In this document: positions 12,301 to 26,057 of the stretch, piece by piece
Layout of the letters: each line of letters opens with the position of its first letter
Position numbering within the stretch: position 1 is the first letter of the stretch
Origin: Scylla paramamosain
Taxonomy: Eukaryota > Arthropoda > Malacostraca > Decapoda > Portunidae
DNA length: 64,000 nt
Direction of reading: 5' to 3'
NCBI RefSeq assembly: GCF_035594125.1
Contig: NW_026973740.1
Coordinates: forward strand, 380,680 to 444,679
Made by a program: the position numbers and the translations under genes
Notes under the pieces: model-generated
What the model was told of the DNA's origin: nothing
The model's database searches: none
What the model saw: only the letters and a program-made list of their open reading frames with translations

Positions 12301-15300
12301 CGAGTTTTTGCGGTTTTTGCCTTGTGGTTCTTGTGAAACTATACACTAAAACACTCATTATACTCGTTTCTCGTAATGTCCATTTGCTTCCCAATATAGA
12401 GTGCTTTCCATTCATTTTCGCGTTTTTTGTAGGTAACAATTTCAAAAACACAAAATATACCTTTTTGGTAATGTTATTCTATTTCTTCATTTTGGTTGGT
12501 TTGCATCCGTTTTAGCGATTTCTATGTAAAACACCGAAAAGACACGTTTTCAGTAATTTTGTTTTGGATTCCCATATAGATTGACTTTCTTGGGTTTTAT
12601 CGTGTTGGTTCCTAACATGCTGAAAAACACTCATAAGACAGTTTTCTGGCAAAGATGTTTAATTTCCCCATATAGGTGGCTTTGCATGCACTTTAAGGGT
12701 TTGGTACATAGGAGTCCGAAAAAAAAAAAAAGCTAAATTTAACTTTTTTGATAATGTTCTTATTTCATATAATTTCCTGAACTTTGCCCGAATTTTGGCA
12801 CCTCGTTACCTGTGAAGATGAATAAGAATGAAAAAAAAATATCGTATTTTTTTATTTATTTATTAATTTTTTCTCAATAAAGAGTGTAATTTGCGGCTAT
12901 TAGCTTTTTCGTGTTTAATGAACTTAAAAACACTCAAAATACACGTTTCTCGTAATGTCCTTTCATTTCCCCAAAATAGGGTTCTTTGCATATATTTAAG
13001 CGTTTTTCTTGGTAACATGATCAAAAACACTCAAAATATATGTTTTTGGTAATCTTATTTTGTTTCTCCATTAAAGGTGTTTTGCAAGCGTTTTAGCGTT
13101 TTGGTATGTAATGAGCTCAAAAACACTTAAAGGCAAGTTCTTGGTAAAAGTTGTTTTTATTCCCATGTAATGTGATTGCCCTGCTTTTTAGTGCTTTATT
13201 GCCTAACACGCTCAAAAACACTCAAAAGACACTTTTCTGGTAATATAATTTGTTTTCCCTCATAAATAGTTTTGCATGGAATTTTGGGTTTTGGTAACTA
13301 AGAATGTGAAAAAAAAAACTGAAAACACAGGGATTTAGTAAGGTTGTTCTATTTCCTAATTAAAAGTGTTATTCATGATTTTTAGCATTTTGGTATGTAA
13401 AAAACTTTTCTAATACACACATTTGGTAAGGTATTTCTGTTTCAAAATTAAGTGTTATTCATGAGTTTCAACTTTTTGGTATGTCAGAAACTTCTTTATG
13501 TTCACGATTTTTTGAGTTTTTTACCTTGTGGTTCTTCTCAAACTATAAAACACTCATACACGTTTCTCGTAATGTCCTTTTCTTTGCCAATATAAAGTGC
13601 TTTCCATCCATTTTTGCATTTTTTGTAGGTAACACGCTCAAAAACACATCAAAATATATTTTTTTGGTAATGTTATTCTATTTCTTCATATTGGTTGGTT
13701 TACATCCGTTTTAGCGTTGTTCTTCGTAAATCACTGAAAGACACGTTTTCAGTAATATTTTTGAAATTGCTGAAAACATTCAAAAAACAGGTTTCTGGTA
13801 AAGTCGTGTAATTTCCCCATATAGGAGGATTTTCCTGCACTTCAAGGTTTGTACATAACTCCGGAAAAAAGCTAAAAATATTTTTTTATGATGATTTTTT
13901 TTTTATAAAATTTCCATGAATTTTGCCAGAATTTTGACATCTCGGTACCTATGAAGATGAATAAAAAAAAAAAATTTCTCTCTATAAAGAGTGTTATTTG
14001 TGGGTTTTAGCTTTTTGGTACTTAAGGAACTTAAAAACACTCTTAATACACGATTTTCGTAATGTCCTTTTGTTATACAAACATAGGGTTCTTTACATGT
14101 ATTTAAGCGTTTTTATAGGTTACATGATCAAAAACACTCAAAATACATGTTTTTGGTAATGTTATTCTGTTTATCCATAAAGGGTGTTTTGTATCCGTTT
14201 TAGCGATTTGGTATGTAAGGAGTTAAAAAACACTTAAAGGCAAGTTCTTCGTAAAAGTTGGTTTTATTCCCATGTAAAGTGATTGTTCTGCTTTTTAGTG
14301 CTTTGTTTCATATCACGTTTAAAAACACTAAAAAAACACTTTTTTGGTAGTCATTTTTTTTCCCACATGAAGGTAGTTTCGCATGTAATTTGGCATTTTC
14401 GTAACTAAGAATGTGAAAAACACTCAAAATACACAATTTGGTAAGGTAGTTCTGTTTATCGAGTAAAAGTGTTATTCATGCATTTCATCATTTTGGTATG
14501 TAAGAAATTTCTCTATATACACGAGCTTTTGCGTTTATTTCCTTGTGGTTCTTTTCAAACTATAAAACACTCATTATACACGTTTCTCGTAATGTCCTTT
14601 TGTTTCCTAATATGGAGTGCTTTACATCCATTTTTGCATTTTTTTGTAGGTAACAAGCTCAAAAACACTCAAAATATATCTTTTTGGTAAAGTTATTCTA
14701 TTTCTTCATATAAAGATCCGCTTTAACGTTTTTCTACGTAAAACACTGAAAAGACACGTTTTCAGTAATTTTCATTTGGATTCACGTAATGACTGACTTC
14801 CATATTATTTATCGTTTTGGTGCCTAACATGCTGAAAAACACTGAAAAGACAGGTTTCTGGTAAAGTCGTTTAACTTCCCTATATAGGTGGCTTTGCAAG
14901 CACTTTAGGGTTTGGTACATAACAATCCGAAGAAAAAAAAAAGCTATAATTAACTTTTTGGTAATGTTCTTTTTTCCAAATATATTCCCTGAATTTTGGC
15001 AGAGTTTTGGCATCTCGGTACCTATAAAGATAAATAAAAAAAAATCCTATTTTTTTATTTTTTTGTTTATTATTTTTTTTTTTTTTCTAAATAAAGAGTG
15101 TTATTTGTGGGTTTTAGCTTTTAGGTACTGAAGGAACTTAAAAAACACTCATAATACACGTTTCTCGTAATGTCCTTTCGTTTCCCAAACATAAGGTTCT
15201 TTGCATGTATTTAAGCGTTTTTATAGATAACATAATCAAAAACACTCAAAATACATGGATTTGTTAATATTATTCTGTTTCTCCATCAAATGTATTTTGC

Positions 15301-15446
15301 ATGCGTTTTAGCGTTTTGGTATGCAAGGAGCTCAAAAAACACGTAATGGCAAGTTCTTGGTAAAATTTCGTTTTATTCCCATGTAATGTGATTGCCCTTC
15401 CTTTTAGTGCTTTATTGGGCAACACGTTCAAAAACACTCAAAAGAC

Positions 15447-15921
15447 TTGCAAGGCCTCGCATATGAGGAAATTAAAGACCTTACTAGAAATCTGTCTTTT
15501 GTGTGTTTTTCAGCATGTTAGGCATCAAAACGATAAATAATAAGGAACTCACTCTATGTGGGAATCCAAAAGAAAATTACTGAAAACGTGTCTTCTCACT
15601 GTTTTACGTAGAAAAACGCTAAAACTGATGCAAACCAACCAATATAAAAAATCAGAAAAACATTACCAGAAATGTATATTTTGAGTGTTTTTGAGCTTGT
15701 TACCTACAAAAAAAACGCAAAAATTGATACAAAGCACTCTATATTGGGAAACAAAGGGACATTGCAAGAAAAGTGTATAATGAATGTTTTATAGTTCAAA
15801 AAAACCACAAGGCAAAAAACGCAAAAACTCGTGTATATGGAGAATTTTCCTAGATACCAAAAGGCTGAAACTCATGAATAACACTCTTAATTGAGAAACA
15901 GAACAACCTTACTAAATGCGT
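15447..15921 (-). repeat. HOR satellite, inverted segment (second copy)
   Basis: Same inverted segment and same two junction sequences as at 2,253-2,729: the left join is CAAAAGAC followed by a TGCAAGGCCTC-type start, the right join is AAATGCGTG followed by TCAAAAACACTAAAA. Confidence 0.9.
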
Positions 15922-18900
15922 GTCAAAAACACTAAAATGCAAGTTCTTTTTTTTATTTAACAAGCTCAAAAATACACAAAATATACTTTTCTGGTAATGT
16001 TATTCTATTTTTTCATATTGGTTGGTTTGCATCCGTTTTAGCATTTTTGTACGTAAATCTTTTAAAAGACACGTTTTCAGTAATTTTCTTTTGGATTTCC
16101 ATATAGAGTGACTTTCATATTATCTATCGTTTTGGTGCCTAACATGCGGAAAAAACACTCAAAAAAGATAGGTTTCTTGTAAAGTCGTTAAATTTTCCCA
16201 AATAGGTGGCTTTGCATACACTTTATGGTTTGGTGCATAACTCCGAAAAAAAGGTAAAATTTACTTTTTCGATAATGTTCTTTTTTCCACATAATTTTTC
16301 TGAATTTCGGCAGAATTTTGGCATCTTGGTACCTATGAACATCAATAACAAAAAAATAAAAATGCTATTATTTAATTTTTTTTTTCTCTATAATGAGTGT
16401 TATTTGTAGGTTTTAACGTTTTGGTACTTAAAGAACTTCAAAACATTCATAATACACATTTCTCGTAATGTCCTTTCCTTTCCCAAATATAGGGATCTTT
16501 GCATGTATTTAAGCGTTTTTATAGGTAACATGATAAAAAAAACACTCAAAAACACTTGTTTTTGGTAATGTTATTCTGCTTCTCCATAAAGGAGTGTTTT
16601 GCATGCGTTTTAGCGATTTGGTATGTAAGGAGCTGAAAAACACTTCAAGGCAAGTTCTTGGTAAAAGTTGGTTTTATTCCAATGTAATGTGATTGCCTTG
16701 CTTTTTAGTGCTTTATTGCCTAACACGCTCAAAAACACTCAAAAGACACTTCTGGTAATGTCATTTTTTTCTCACATAAAGCTACTTTCGCATGCTATTT
16801 GGGGTTTTGCTAACTAAGAATGTGAAAAAAATACTCAAAATACACGCATTTGGTAATGTTGTTCTGTTTCCCAATTAAGATTCTTATTCATGAGTTTCAG
16901 CATTTTGGTATCTAAGAAACTTCTTTATATACACGATTTTTTGCGTTTTTTTGCCTTGTGGTTCTTGTGAACCACAAGTTCTTTTGCCCGAAAATAATAA
17001 GACACTCATTATATATACACGTTTCTCGTTATGTCCTTTTCTCTCCCAATAAGGAGTGCTTTGCATCCATTTTCGCGTTTTTTGTAGTAGTTTTTTTTGT
17101 GGTTTTTGGTAATGTTATTCTATTTCTTCATATTGGTTGGTTTGCATCCGTTTTAGCGTTTTTCTACGTAAAACACCGAAAAGACACGTTTTCAGTAATT
17201 TTATTTTCGATTCCCAAAGAATATTGCCAGAATTTTGGCATCTTAGTACCTATAAAGATGAATAACAAAAAAAAAAAAATTATATTATTTTTTTTTTTTT
17301 TTCTCAATAAAGAGTGTTATTTGTGGGTTTTAGCTTTTTTGGTACTTAAGGAACATAAAAACACTCATAATACATGTTTCTCTTAATGTCCTTTCGTTTC
17401 CCAAACATAAGGTTCTTTGCATGTATTTAAGCGTTTTTATAAATAACATGATCAAAAACACTCAAAATACATGTTTTTGGTAATGTTAATCTGTTTCTCC
17501 ATAAAGGGTGTTTTGCATGCGTTTTAGCGTTTTGGTATGTAAGTAGTTAAAAAAACACTTAAAGGCAAGTTCTTTGTTAAATTTGGTTTTATTCCCATGT
17601 AATGTGATTGTTCTGCTTTTTAGTGCTTTGTTGCATATCACGCTCAAAAACACTCAAAAGACACTTTTCTGGTAATATCATTTTTTTTCCCACATAAAGC
17701 TAGTTTCGCATGTAATTTGGGATTTTCGTAACTAAGAATTTGAAAACACTCAAAAAACACACATTTGGTAAGGTAGTTCTGTTTCTCAATTAAAAGTGTT
17801 ATTCATGCATTTCAGCATTTTGGTATATACACGAGTTTTTTTTGCGTTTTTTGCCTTGTGGTTCGTGTGAAATACTATAAAATACTCATTATACACGTTT
17901 CTCGTAATGTTTTTTTGTTTCCCAATATAGAGTGCTTTCCATCCATTTTCGCATTTTTTGTAGCTAACAAGCTGAAAAACACTCAAAATATATCTTTTTG
18001 GTAATGTTATTCTATTTCTTCATATTGATTGGTTAGCATCCGTTTTAGCGTTTTTCTTCGTAAATCACTGAAGAGACACGTTTTCAGTAATATTGTTGAA
18101 ATTGCTGAAAAAAACACTCATAAGACAGGTTTCTGGTAAAGTCGAGTAATTTCTCCATATATTTGACTTTGCATGCACTTCAGGGTTTGGTACATAGCTC
18201 CGGAAAAATAGTAAAATTATTTTTTTATAATGATTTTTTTTACAAAATTTCCCTGAATTTTTCCAGAATTTTGGTATCTCGGTACCTATGAAGATAAATA
18301 ACAAATTTTTTTTTTCTCTCTCTATAAAGTGTTATTTGTGAGTTTTAGCTTTTTGGTACTTAAGGAACTCATAATACACGATTTTCGTAATGTCCTTTTC
18401 TTATACAAACATAGGGTTCTTTACATGTATTTAAGCGTTTTTATAGGTAACATGGTCAAAAACACTCAAAATACATATTTTTGGTAATGTTATTCTGTTT
18501 CTCCATAAAGGGTGTTTTACATGCGTTTTAGCGTTTTGGTATGTAAGGAGTTAAAAAACACTTAAAGGCAAGTTCTTCGTAAAAGTGGATTTTATTCCCA
18601 AGTGATGTGATTGTTCTGCTTTTTAGTGTTTTGTTGCATATCACGCTCAAAAATACTGAAAAGACATTTTTTTCCCATATAAAGGTAGTTTCGCATGTAA
18701 TTTGCCAATTTTGTAACTAAGAATGTGAAAAACACTCAAAATGCACAATTTAAAAAACACTCAAAATTTACCTTTTTGGTAAAGTTATTCTATTTCTTCA
18801 TTTTGGTTTGTTTGCATCTGTTTTAGCGTTTTCTACGTAAAACACCGAAAAGACACGTTTTCAGTAATTTTGTTTTGGATTCCCATATAGATTGACTTTC

Positions 18901-21900
18901 TTGGGTTTTATCGTGTTGGTTCCTAACATGCTGAAAAACACTCATATGACAGTTTTCTAGCAAAGACGTTTAATTTCTCCATATAGGTGGCTTTACATGC
19001 ACTTTAGGGATTTGGTACATAACAGTCCGAAAAAAAAAGCTAAATTTAACTTTTTTGATAATATTCTTATTTCATATAATTTCCTGAACTTTGCCCGAAT
19101 TTTGGCATCTCGTTACCTGTGAAGATGAATAAGAATAAAAAAAAAAAATATCGTATTTTTTTATTTTTTTATTTTTTTTTTCTCAATAAAGAGTGTAATT
19201 TGTGGCTATTAGCTTTTCGTACTTAATGAACTTAAAAACACTCAAAATACACGTTTCCCGTAATGTCCTTTCATTTCCCAAAAATAGTGTTCTTTGCATG
19301 TATTTAAGCGTTTTTATTGGTAACATGATCAAAAACACTCAAAATACATGTTTTTGGTAATGTTATTCTGTTTCACCATAAAAAGTGTTTTGCATGCGTT
19401 TTAGTGTTTTGGTATATAAGAAGCTCAAAAACACTTAAAGGCAAGTTCTTGGTAAAAATTCGTTTTCCTCCAATGTAATGTGATTGCACTCCTTTTTAGT
19501 GCTTTATTGCCTATCACGCTCAATAACACTAAAAAGACACTTTTCTGGTAAAGTCTTTTTTTTTCCACAAATCTATTTTTGCATGCAGTTTGGATTTTGG
19601 TAACTAAGAATGTTAAAAGCACTCAAAATACACGCATTTAGTAAGGTTGTTCTGTTTCTCAATTAGGAGTGTTATACATGAGTTTTAGCAATTTTGTATC
19701 TAGGAAACCTCTCCATATACACGAGATTTTGCGTTTTTTGCCTTGTGGTTCTTTTGAACTATAAAACACTCATTATACACTTTTCTTATAATGTCCTTTT
19801 GTTTCCATATATAGAGTGCTTTGCATGAATTTTCGCGTTTTTTGTAGGTAACAAGCTCAAAAACACTCAAAATATACCTTTTTAGTAACGTTTTTCTATT
19901 TCTTGATATTGGTTGCTTTGCATCCGTTTTAGCGTTTTTCTACGTAAAACACTGAAAAGACACGTTTTCAGTAACTTTGTTTTGGATTCCCATATAGAGT
20001 GAGTTCTTTATTATTTATCGTTTTGGTGCCTAACATGCTAAAAAAACACTCAAAACACAGATTTCTGGTAAGGTCGTTTAATTTCCTCATATAGAAGGCT
20101 TTAGGGTTTGGTACATATCAGTCCAAAAAAAAAGCTGAAATTAACTTTTTTTCATAATATTCTTTTATCATATGATTGCCCTGAATTTTCCCAGAATTTT
20201 GGCATCTCGGTACCTATGAATATGAATAACAAAAAAAAAAATAATAATTCCTTTTTTTTATTTTTTTATTTTTTATTTTCTAAATAAAGAGTGTTATTTG
20301 TGGGTTTTAGCTTTTTGGTACTTAAGGAAATAAAAAAAACACTCACAATACAAGTTTCTCGTAATGTCCTTTTGTTTCCCAAACATAATGTTCTTTCCAT
20401 GTATTTAAACGTTTTTATAGATAACATGATCAAAAACACTCAAAATACATGTTTTTGGTAATGTTATTCTGCTTCTCCATAAAATTTGTTTTTGCATGCG
20501 TTTTAGCGGTTTGGTATATAAGGAGCTCAAAAACACTTAAACGCAAGTTTTTGGTATAAATTGGTGTTATTCCAATGTAATATTATTGCCCTGCTTTTTA
20601 GTGCTTTATTGCCTATCACGCTCAGAAACACTTAAAAGACACTTTTCTGGTAATGTCATTTTTTTCTCACATAAAGGTTGTTTCGCATGCAATTTGGGGT
20701 TTTGGTAACTAAGAATGTAAAAAGCACTCAAAATACACACATTTAGTAAGGTTGTTCTGTTTCTCAATTAAGAGTGTTATTCATGAGTTTCAGCATTTTG
20801 GTATCTAGAAACCTTCTCCATATACACGAGTTTTTTTGTGTTTTTGCCTTTTGGTTCTTTTGAACTATAAAAAAAAATCATTATACACTTTTCTGGCAAA
20901 GTCCTTTTGTTTTCTAATATAGACTGCTTTGCATCAATTTTCGCGTTTTTTGTAGGTAACAAGCTCAAAAACACTCATAATATACTTTTTTGGTAATGTT
21001 TTTTTCTATTTCTTGATATTGGTTGGTTTGCATCCGTTTTAGCGTTTTTCTACGTAAAACAGAAAAAAACACGTTTTCAGGTATTTTGTTTTGGATTCTC
21101 ATATAGAGTGAGTTCCTTATTATTTTTTGTTTTGGTGCCTAACATGCTGAAAAACACTCAAAAAACAGATATCTGTTAAGGTCTTTTAATTTCCTCATAT
21201 AGGAGTGTTTGGATTCACTTTAGGGTTTGGTACATAACAGTCCGAAAAAAAAAGCTAAAATTAACTTTTTTGATCATTTTCTTTTATCATATAATAGCCC
21301 TGAATTTTCCCAGAATTTTGGCATCTCGGTACCTATGAAGATGAATAACAAAAAAAAAAAAAAATCCTATTTTTTTATTTTCTTATTTTTTTTTCTAAGC
21401 AAATAGTGTTATTTGTGGGTTTTAGCTTTTTGGTACTTAAGAAACTTAAAAACACCTATAATACACATTTCTCGTAGTGTCCTTTCTTTTCGCAAACATA
21501 AAGTTCTTTGTATATATTTATTCGTTTTTATAGATAACATGATCAAAAACACTCAAAATATATGTTTTTGGTAATTTTATTCTGTTTCTCCATAAAATGT
21601 GTTTTGCATGCGTTTTAGCGTTTTGGTATGTAATGAACTCAAAAATACTTAAAGGCAAGTTCTTGGTAAAAGTTTTTTTTTTATTTCCATGTAACGTGAT
21701 TGCCCTGCTTTTTAGTGCTTTATTGCCTAACACGCTCAAAAACACTCAAAAGACACTTTTTTGGTAATATCATTTTTTTCCCACATAAAGCTAGTTTTGC
21801 ATGGAATTTGGGGTTTTGGTAACTAAAAATGTGAAAAAAACTCAAAACACAGGCATTTAGTAAGGTTGTTCTATTTCTTAATTAAAAGTGTTATTCATGA

Positions 21901-23977
21901 GTTTCTGGATTTTGGTATGTAAGAAACTTTTCTAATACACACATTTGGTAAGGTATTTCTGTTTCAAAATTAAATGTGTTATTCATGAGTTTAAGCTTTT
22001 TGGTATGTAAAAAACTCCTTTATGTACACGAGTTTTTGAGTTTTTTTTTACCTTCTGGTTCTTCTCAAACTATAAAACACTCATACACGTTTCTCGTAAT
22101 GTCCTTTTCTTTGCCAATTTAAAGTGCTTTCCATCCATTTTTGCATTTTTTTGTAGGTAACAAGGTCAAAAACACATCAAAATATATCTTTTTGGTAATG
22201 TTATTCTATTTCTTCAAATAGGTTGATTTACATCCGTTTTAGCGTTTTTCTACGTAAATCACTGAAAAAAACACGTTTTTCAGTTATATTGTTGAAATTG
22301 CTGGAAAACACTCAAAAGACAGGTTTCTGGTAAAGTCGTGTAATTTCCCCATATAGGTGTATTTGCATGCACTTTAAGGTTTGTACATAATTCCGGAAAA
22401 AGCTAAATTTTTTTTATATTGATTTTTTTTATAAAATTTCCATGAATTTTGCCAGAATTTTGGCATTTCGGTACCTATAAAGATGAATAACAAATTTTTT
22501 TTTTTCTCTATAAAGAGTGTTATTTGTGGGTTTTAGCTTTTTGGGACTTAAGGAACATAAAAACACTCATAATACACGATTTTCGTAATGTCCTTTTTTT
22601 ATACAAACATAGGGTTCTTTACATGTATTTAAGCGTTTTTATAGGTTACATGATCAAAAACACTCAAAATACATGTTTTTGGTAATGCTATTCTGTTTCT
22701 CCATAAAGGGTGTTTTGCATCCGTTTTAGCGATTTGGTATGTACGAGTAAGGAGTTAAAAACCACTTAAAGGCAAGTTCTTCGTAAAAGTTGGTTTTATT
22801 CCCATGTAATGTAATTGTTCTGCTTTTTAGTGCTTTGTTGCATATCACGCTCAAAAACACTAAAAAGACTTTTTTTTGGTAATGTCATTTTTTTTCCCAC
22901 ATGAAGGTAGTTTCGCATGTTTCGCATTTGGCATTTTCGTAACTAAGAATGTGAAAAACACACAAAATACACAATTTTGTAAGGTAGTTCTGTTTATCGA
23001 TTTAAAGTGTTATTCATGCATTTCATCATTTTGGTATGTAAGGAATTTCTCTATATACACAAGTTTTTGCGTTTATTGCCTTGTGGCTCTTTTAAAACTA
23101 TAAAACACTCATTATACACGTTTCTCGTAATGTCCTTTTGTTTCCTAATATAAAGTGCTTTACATACATTTTTGCATTTTTTTGTAGGTAACAAGCTCAA
23201 AAACACTCCAAATGTATCTTTTAGTAATGTTATTCTATTTCTTCATATAGGTTGGTTTGCATCCGCTTTAGCGTTTTTCTACGTAAAAAAACTGAAAACA
23301 CACGTTTTCAGTAATTTTCTTTTGGATTCAGATATTGACTGACTTCTATATTATTTATCGTTTTGGTACCTAACATGCTGAAAAAACACTGAAAAGACAG
23401 GTTTATGGTAAACTCGTTTAACTTCCCTATATAGGTGGCTTTGCATGCACTTTAGGGTTTGGTACATAACAATCCGAAAAAAAAGCTATAATTAACTTTT
23501 TTGGTAATGTTCTTTTTTCCACATAAATTCCCTGAATTTTGGCAGAATTTTGGCATCTCAGTACCTATAAGGATAAATAAAAAAAAAATATATTTTTTTG
23601 GTTTATTATTTTTTTTCTAAATAAAGACTGTTATTTGTTAGTTTTAGCTTTTAGGTACTGAAGGAACTTAAAAAAACACTCATAATACACGTTTCTCGTA
23701 ATGTCTTTTCGTTTCCCAAACATAAGGTTCTTTGCATGTATTTAAGCGTTTTTATAGATAACAATGATCAAAAACATTCAAAATACATGTATTTGGTAAT
23801 ATTATTCTGTTTCTCCATAAAATGTATTTTGCATGCGTGTTAGCGTTTTGGTATGTAAGGAGCCGAAAAAACACTTAAAAGCAAGTTCTTGGTAAAATTT
23901 GGTTTTATTCCCATGTAATGTGATTGCCCTGTGTTTTAGTGCTTTATTGCGTAACACGCTCAAAAACACTGAAAAGA
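15922..23977 (+). repeat. HOR satellite, forward block 3
   Basis: Forward satellite with HOR landmarks near 16,390, 17,308, 18,326, 19,186, 20,287, 21,398, 22,507 and 23,625. The four intervals from 19,186 to 23,625 are 1,101-1,118 bp, the most regular in the window. The 19,186-23,600 part is a near copy of 3,848-8,240. Confidence 0.93.
19186..20286 (+). repeat. Representative 1.1-kb HOR unit (11 monomers)
   Basis: A clean unit for defining the family. Monomer ends, taken at the closing ACACTCAAAATAC-like motif, lie near 19,250, 19,346, 19,442, 19,538, 19,631, 19,778, 19,874, 19,961, 20,057, 20,145 and 20,286. Typical monomers are 87-97 bp. The sixth is about 147 bp because it carries an extra ~45 bp (CTTCTCCATATACACGAG... 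to ...ATAAAACACTC). The last is joined to the next unit by an A-rich then T-rich tract around 20,231-20,284 that marks every unit boundary in the array. Confidence 0.85.
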
Positions 23978-24437
23978 CATGCAAAGCCTCCCATATGAGG
24001 AAATCTGTCTTTTGAGTGTTTTTCAGTATGTTAAGCACCAAAACGATAAATAATAAGGAACTCACGCTATGTGGGAATCCAAAAGAAAATTACTGAAAAC
24101 GTGTCTTCTCAGTGTTTTACGTAGAAAAACGCTAAAACTGATGCAAACCAACCAATATCAAGAAGAAGAAAAACATTACCAACAATGTATATTTTGAGTG
24201 TTTTTGAGCTCGTTACCTACAAAAAAAACCGCAAAAATTGATTCAAAGCACTCTATATTGGGAAACAAAGGGACATTGCAAGAAAAGTGTATAATGAATG
24301 TTTTATAATTCAAAAAAACCACAAGGCAAAAAACGCAAAAACTCGTGTATATGGAGAAGTTTCCTAGATATCAAAATGCTGAAACTCATGAATAACACTC
24401 TTAATTGAGAAACAGAACAACCTTACTAAATGCGTGT
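23978..24437 (-). repeat. HOR satellite, inverted segment (third copy)
   Basis: Third occurrence of the shared inverted segment. It is slightly shortened relative to the copies at 2.25 and 15.45 kb: the stretch between AGGAAAT and CTGTCTTTTGAG at about 24,001 is deleted. Confidence 0.88.
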
Positions 24438-24965
24438 CAAAAACACTAAAAGGCAAGTTCTTCGTAAAAGTTGGTTTTATTCCCATGTAATATGATTGCT
24501 CTGCTTTTATTGCCTAACACGCTCAAAAACACTCAGACACTTTTCTGGTAATGTCATTTTTTTCCCACATAAATCTAGTTTCGCATGGAATTTGGGGTTT
24601 TGATAACTAAGAATGTAAAAAAAAAACTCAAAATACACGCATTTAGGTACTAAGACTCAAAAACACATGATTACAACTTTATATGAAAAAATAACTCTAC
24701 CGAAAACTTTTATTTAAACTTTTTTTTATATTGTTAAGTACCAAAAGACAAAATGCATTGGAAGCCCCCTTTATCGAGAAACAAAACGACATTATCATCA
24801 ACGTGTCTTCTGAGTGTTTTTCAACGTGTTAGACACCAGAACGCTAAAAAGCATGGAAAGCGCTCCAAAAAGGAATACAAAATAATATTACTAAAAACCT
24901 GTTTTAAAGGTTCTTATGTACAGAAACGCTAAAAATCAAGCAAAACACCCTTTATAGAGAAGCGA
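24438..24965. repeat. HOR satellite, diverged edge next to LINE insertion
   Basis: Forward monomers run to about 24,650. From there the sequence is diverged satellite in minus orientation (landmarks AGTACCAAAAGAC, CGTGTCTTCTGAGTGTTTTTC, ACACCAGAACGCTAAAAAGC). It stops at AGAAGCGAAATAA at about 24,965, where the LINE begins. This is the most divergent satellite in the window, as expected near an old array edge or orientation switch. Confidence 0.75.
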
Positions 24966-26057
24966 AATAAATATTTCGTTGATAAATTACATTCAGGACA
25001 GTTAGGGAATATCCCTTACAGAAGAATAAGATCGCAGAAGAATGATCCTAAATGTATGACTAAGGTTAAAACATTACATAGGGCGAAAGAGAAGTATACA
25101 TGAGATTAAAGACAGGGGAAGTGGTTTTAAGGCCATAATATAATGAATTAGAAAAGTCAGGAGTTTGACAAGGAAAGCTAAAAATAGTTATGAATTAAAG
25201 GTAGCCAGCCAAGCGAAGATGGACCCCAAGGGATTTTATCAGGTATATAAGACGAAGAATAGAGAAACAATAGTTCCTTAAAGACAGCAGAATGGAACCT
25301 GCTTAGTTGTTGGGAGGAGACTAGTAAAATTGTGAACGAGTATTTTTTAACTGTCTTTGCCCAGGAAAACATGCAGGATTTGCCGAATAGTGGCAAGATG
25401 TTTTGAGTAGCAGGAGATAGATAAGCTGAAAAGTTCAAGTCACCAGGACCAGATGAAATATATTCCACAGTATTTAAGAATTGGAAAAAGGTTATAAGTA
25501 ATCTGGATAATGTCATGGCCAAGCGGCAGGCGACAGAGTGTTGTAATAAACGGCTCTAAATCCGAGTGGGGTCAAGTAATTAGTGGGGTGACAAAGGGAT
25601 TATTAGTATTAGGGCCGATGTTGTTTGTAATATATGTCAATGACTTGGATAGTGGAATTAGTAGTGTTGTTAGTAAATTTGCGGATGACACGAGAGTATG
25701 TAGATTAATTAGGTCAGAATCGCATACCAAATCTGCCTTACAGGAAAATTCTTGGAATCTTTAACCATGATAGAACAAGTAAAATAGAACATCAAGTTTT
25801 TAGGCTTAAGCCTGAAAATTTGATGTTCAAAAAGGAAACAGGAAGGAATTGGTTTTCAAATACAGTAGTAGATGATTGGAACGGACTTAGTAATCAAGCT
25901 GTTAGTGTTGAGGCATTTGGCAACTGTAAGAGAAAATTACACATTTATAGATGGGGATCATAGGTGGAAATACGTACGCATATTTCATACAAGTACTGCC
26001 ACGTGTAGACCTGATGTCTTCTTGCATATTTACTTATTTCTTATGTTCTTATGTTCT
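24966..26057 (+). mobile_element. CR1-like LINE fragment, internally deleted, inserted in satellite
   Basis: Remnant of a non-LTR retrotransposon in plus orientation. The upstream part resembles the linker before the reverse transcriptase (QAKMDPKGFYQVYKTKNRE at about 25,207-25,265). A frame at 25,510-25,764 holds RT core motifs: VVINGS, a degraded SGVPQGSVLGP (SGVTKGLLVLGP), IYVNDLDSGI and the catalytic block KFADDT with both aspartates kept. About 0.6 kb is deleted after this, and the frame resumes near 25,765 (FNHDRTSKIEHQVF ... NTVVDDWNGLSNQAV), the usual LINE C-terminus. The 3' end is the short tandem TTATGTTCTTATGTTCTTAT at about 26,037-26,056, the microsatellite tail typical of the CR1 group. 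Several frame breaks make it non-functional. It belongs to the same family as the LINE at 50,205-53,885. Confidence 0.85.

Larger units (their letters stand above)
2730..15446 (+). repeat. HOR satellite, forward block 2
   Basis: Continuous forward satellite. HOR landmarks (GTGTTATTTGTGGG or variants) lie near 3,848, 4,923, 6,050, 7,166, 8,755, 9,680, 10,705, 11,757, 12,883, 13,988 and 15,090. Most spacings are 1.02-1.13 kb. The 7,166-8,755 interval (1.59 kb) contains a scar at about 8,247-8,310 that is a collapsed relic of the inverted-segment junction. The reading frames inside are AT-rich read-through without family resemblance. Confidence 0.93.

Noticed and set aside
25178..25522. 114-codon minus-strand frame across the LINE insertion
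   Set aside because: Antisense to the LINE RT linker, whose sense translation has recognisable family motifs.
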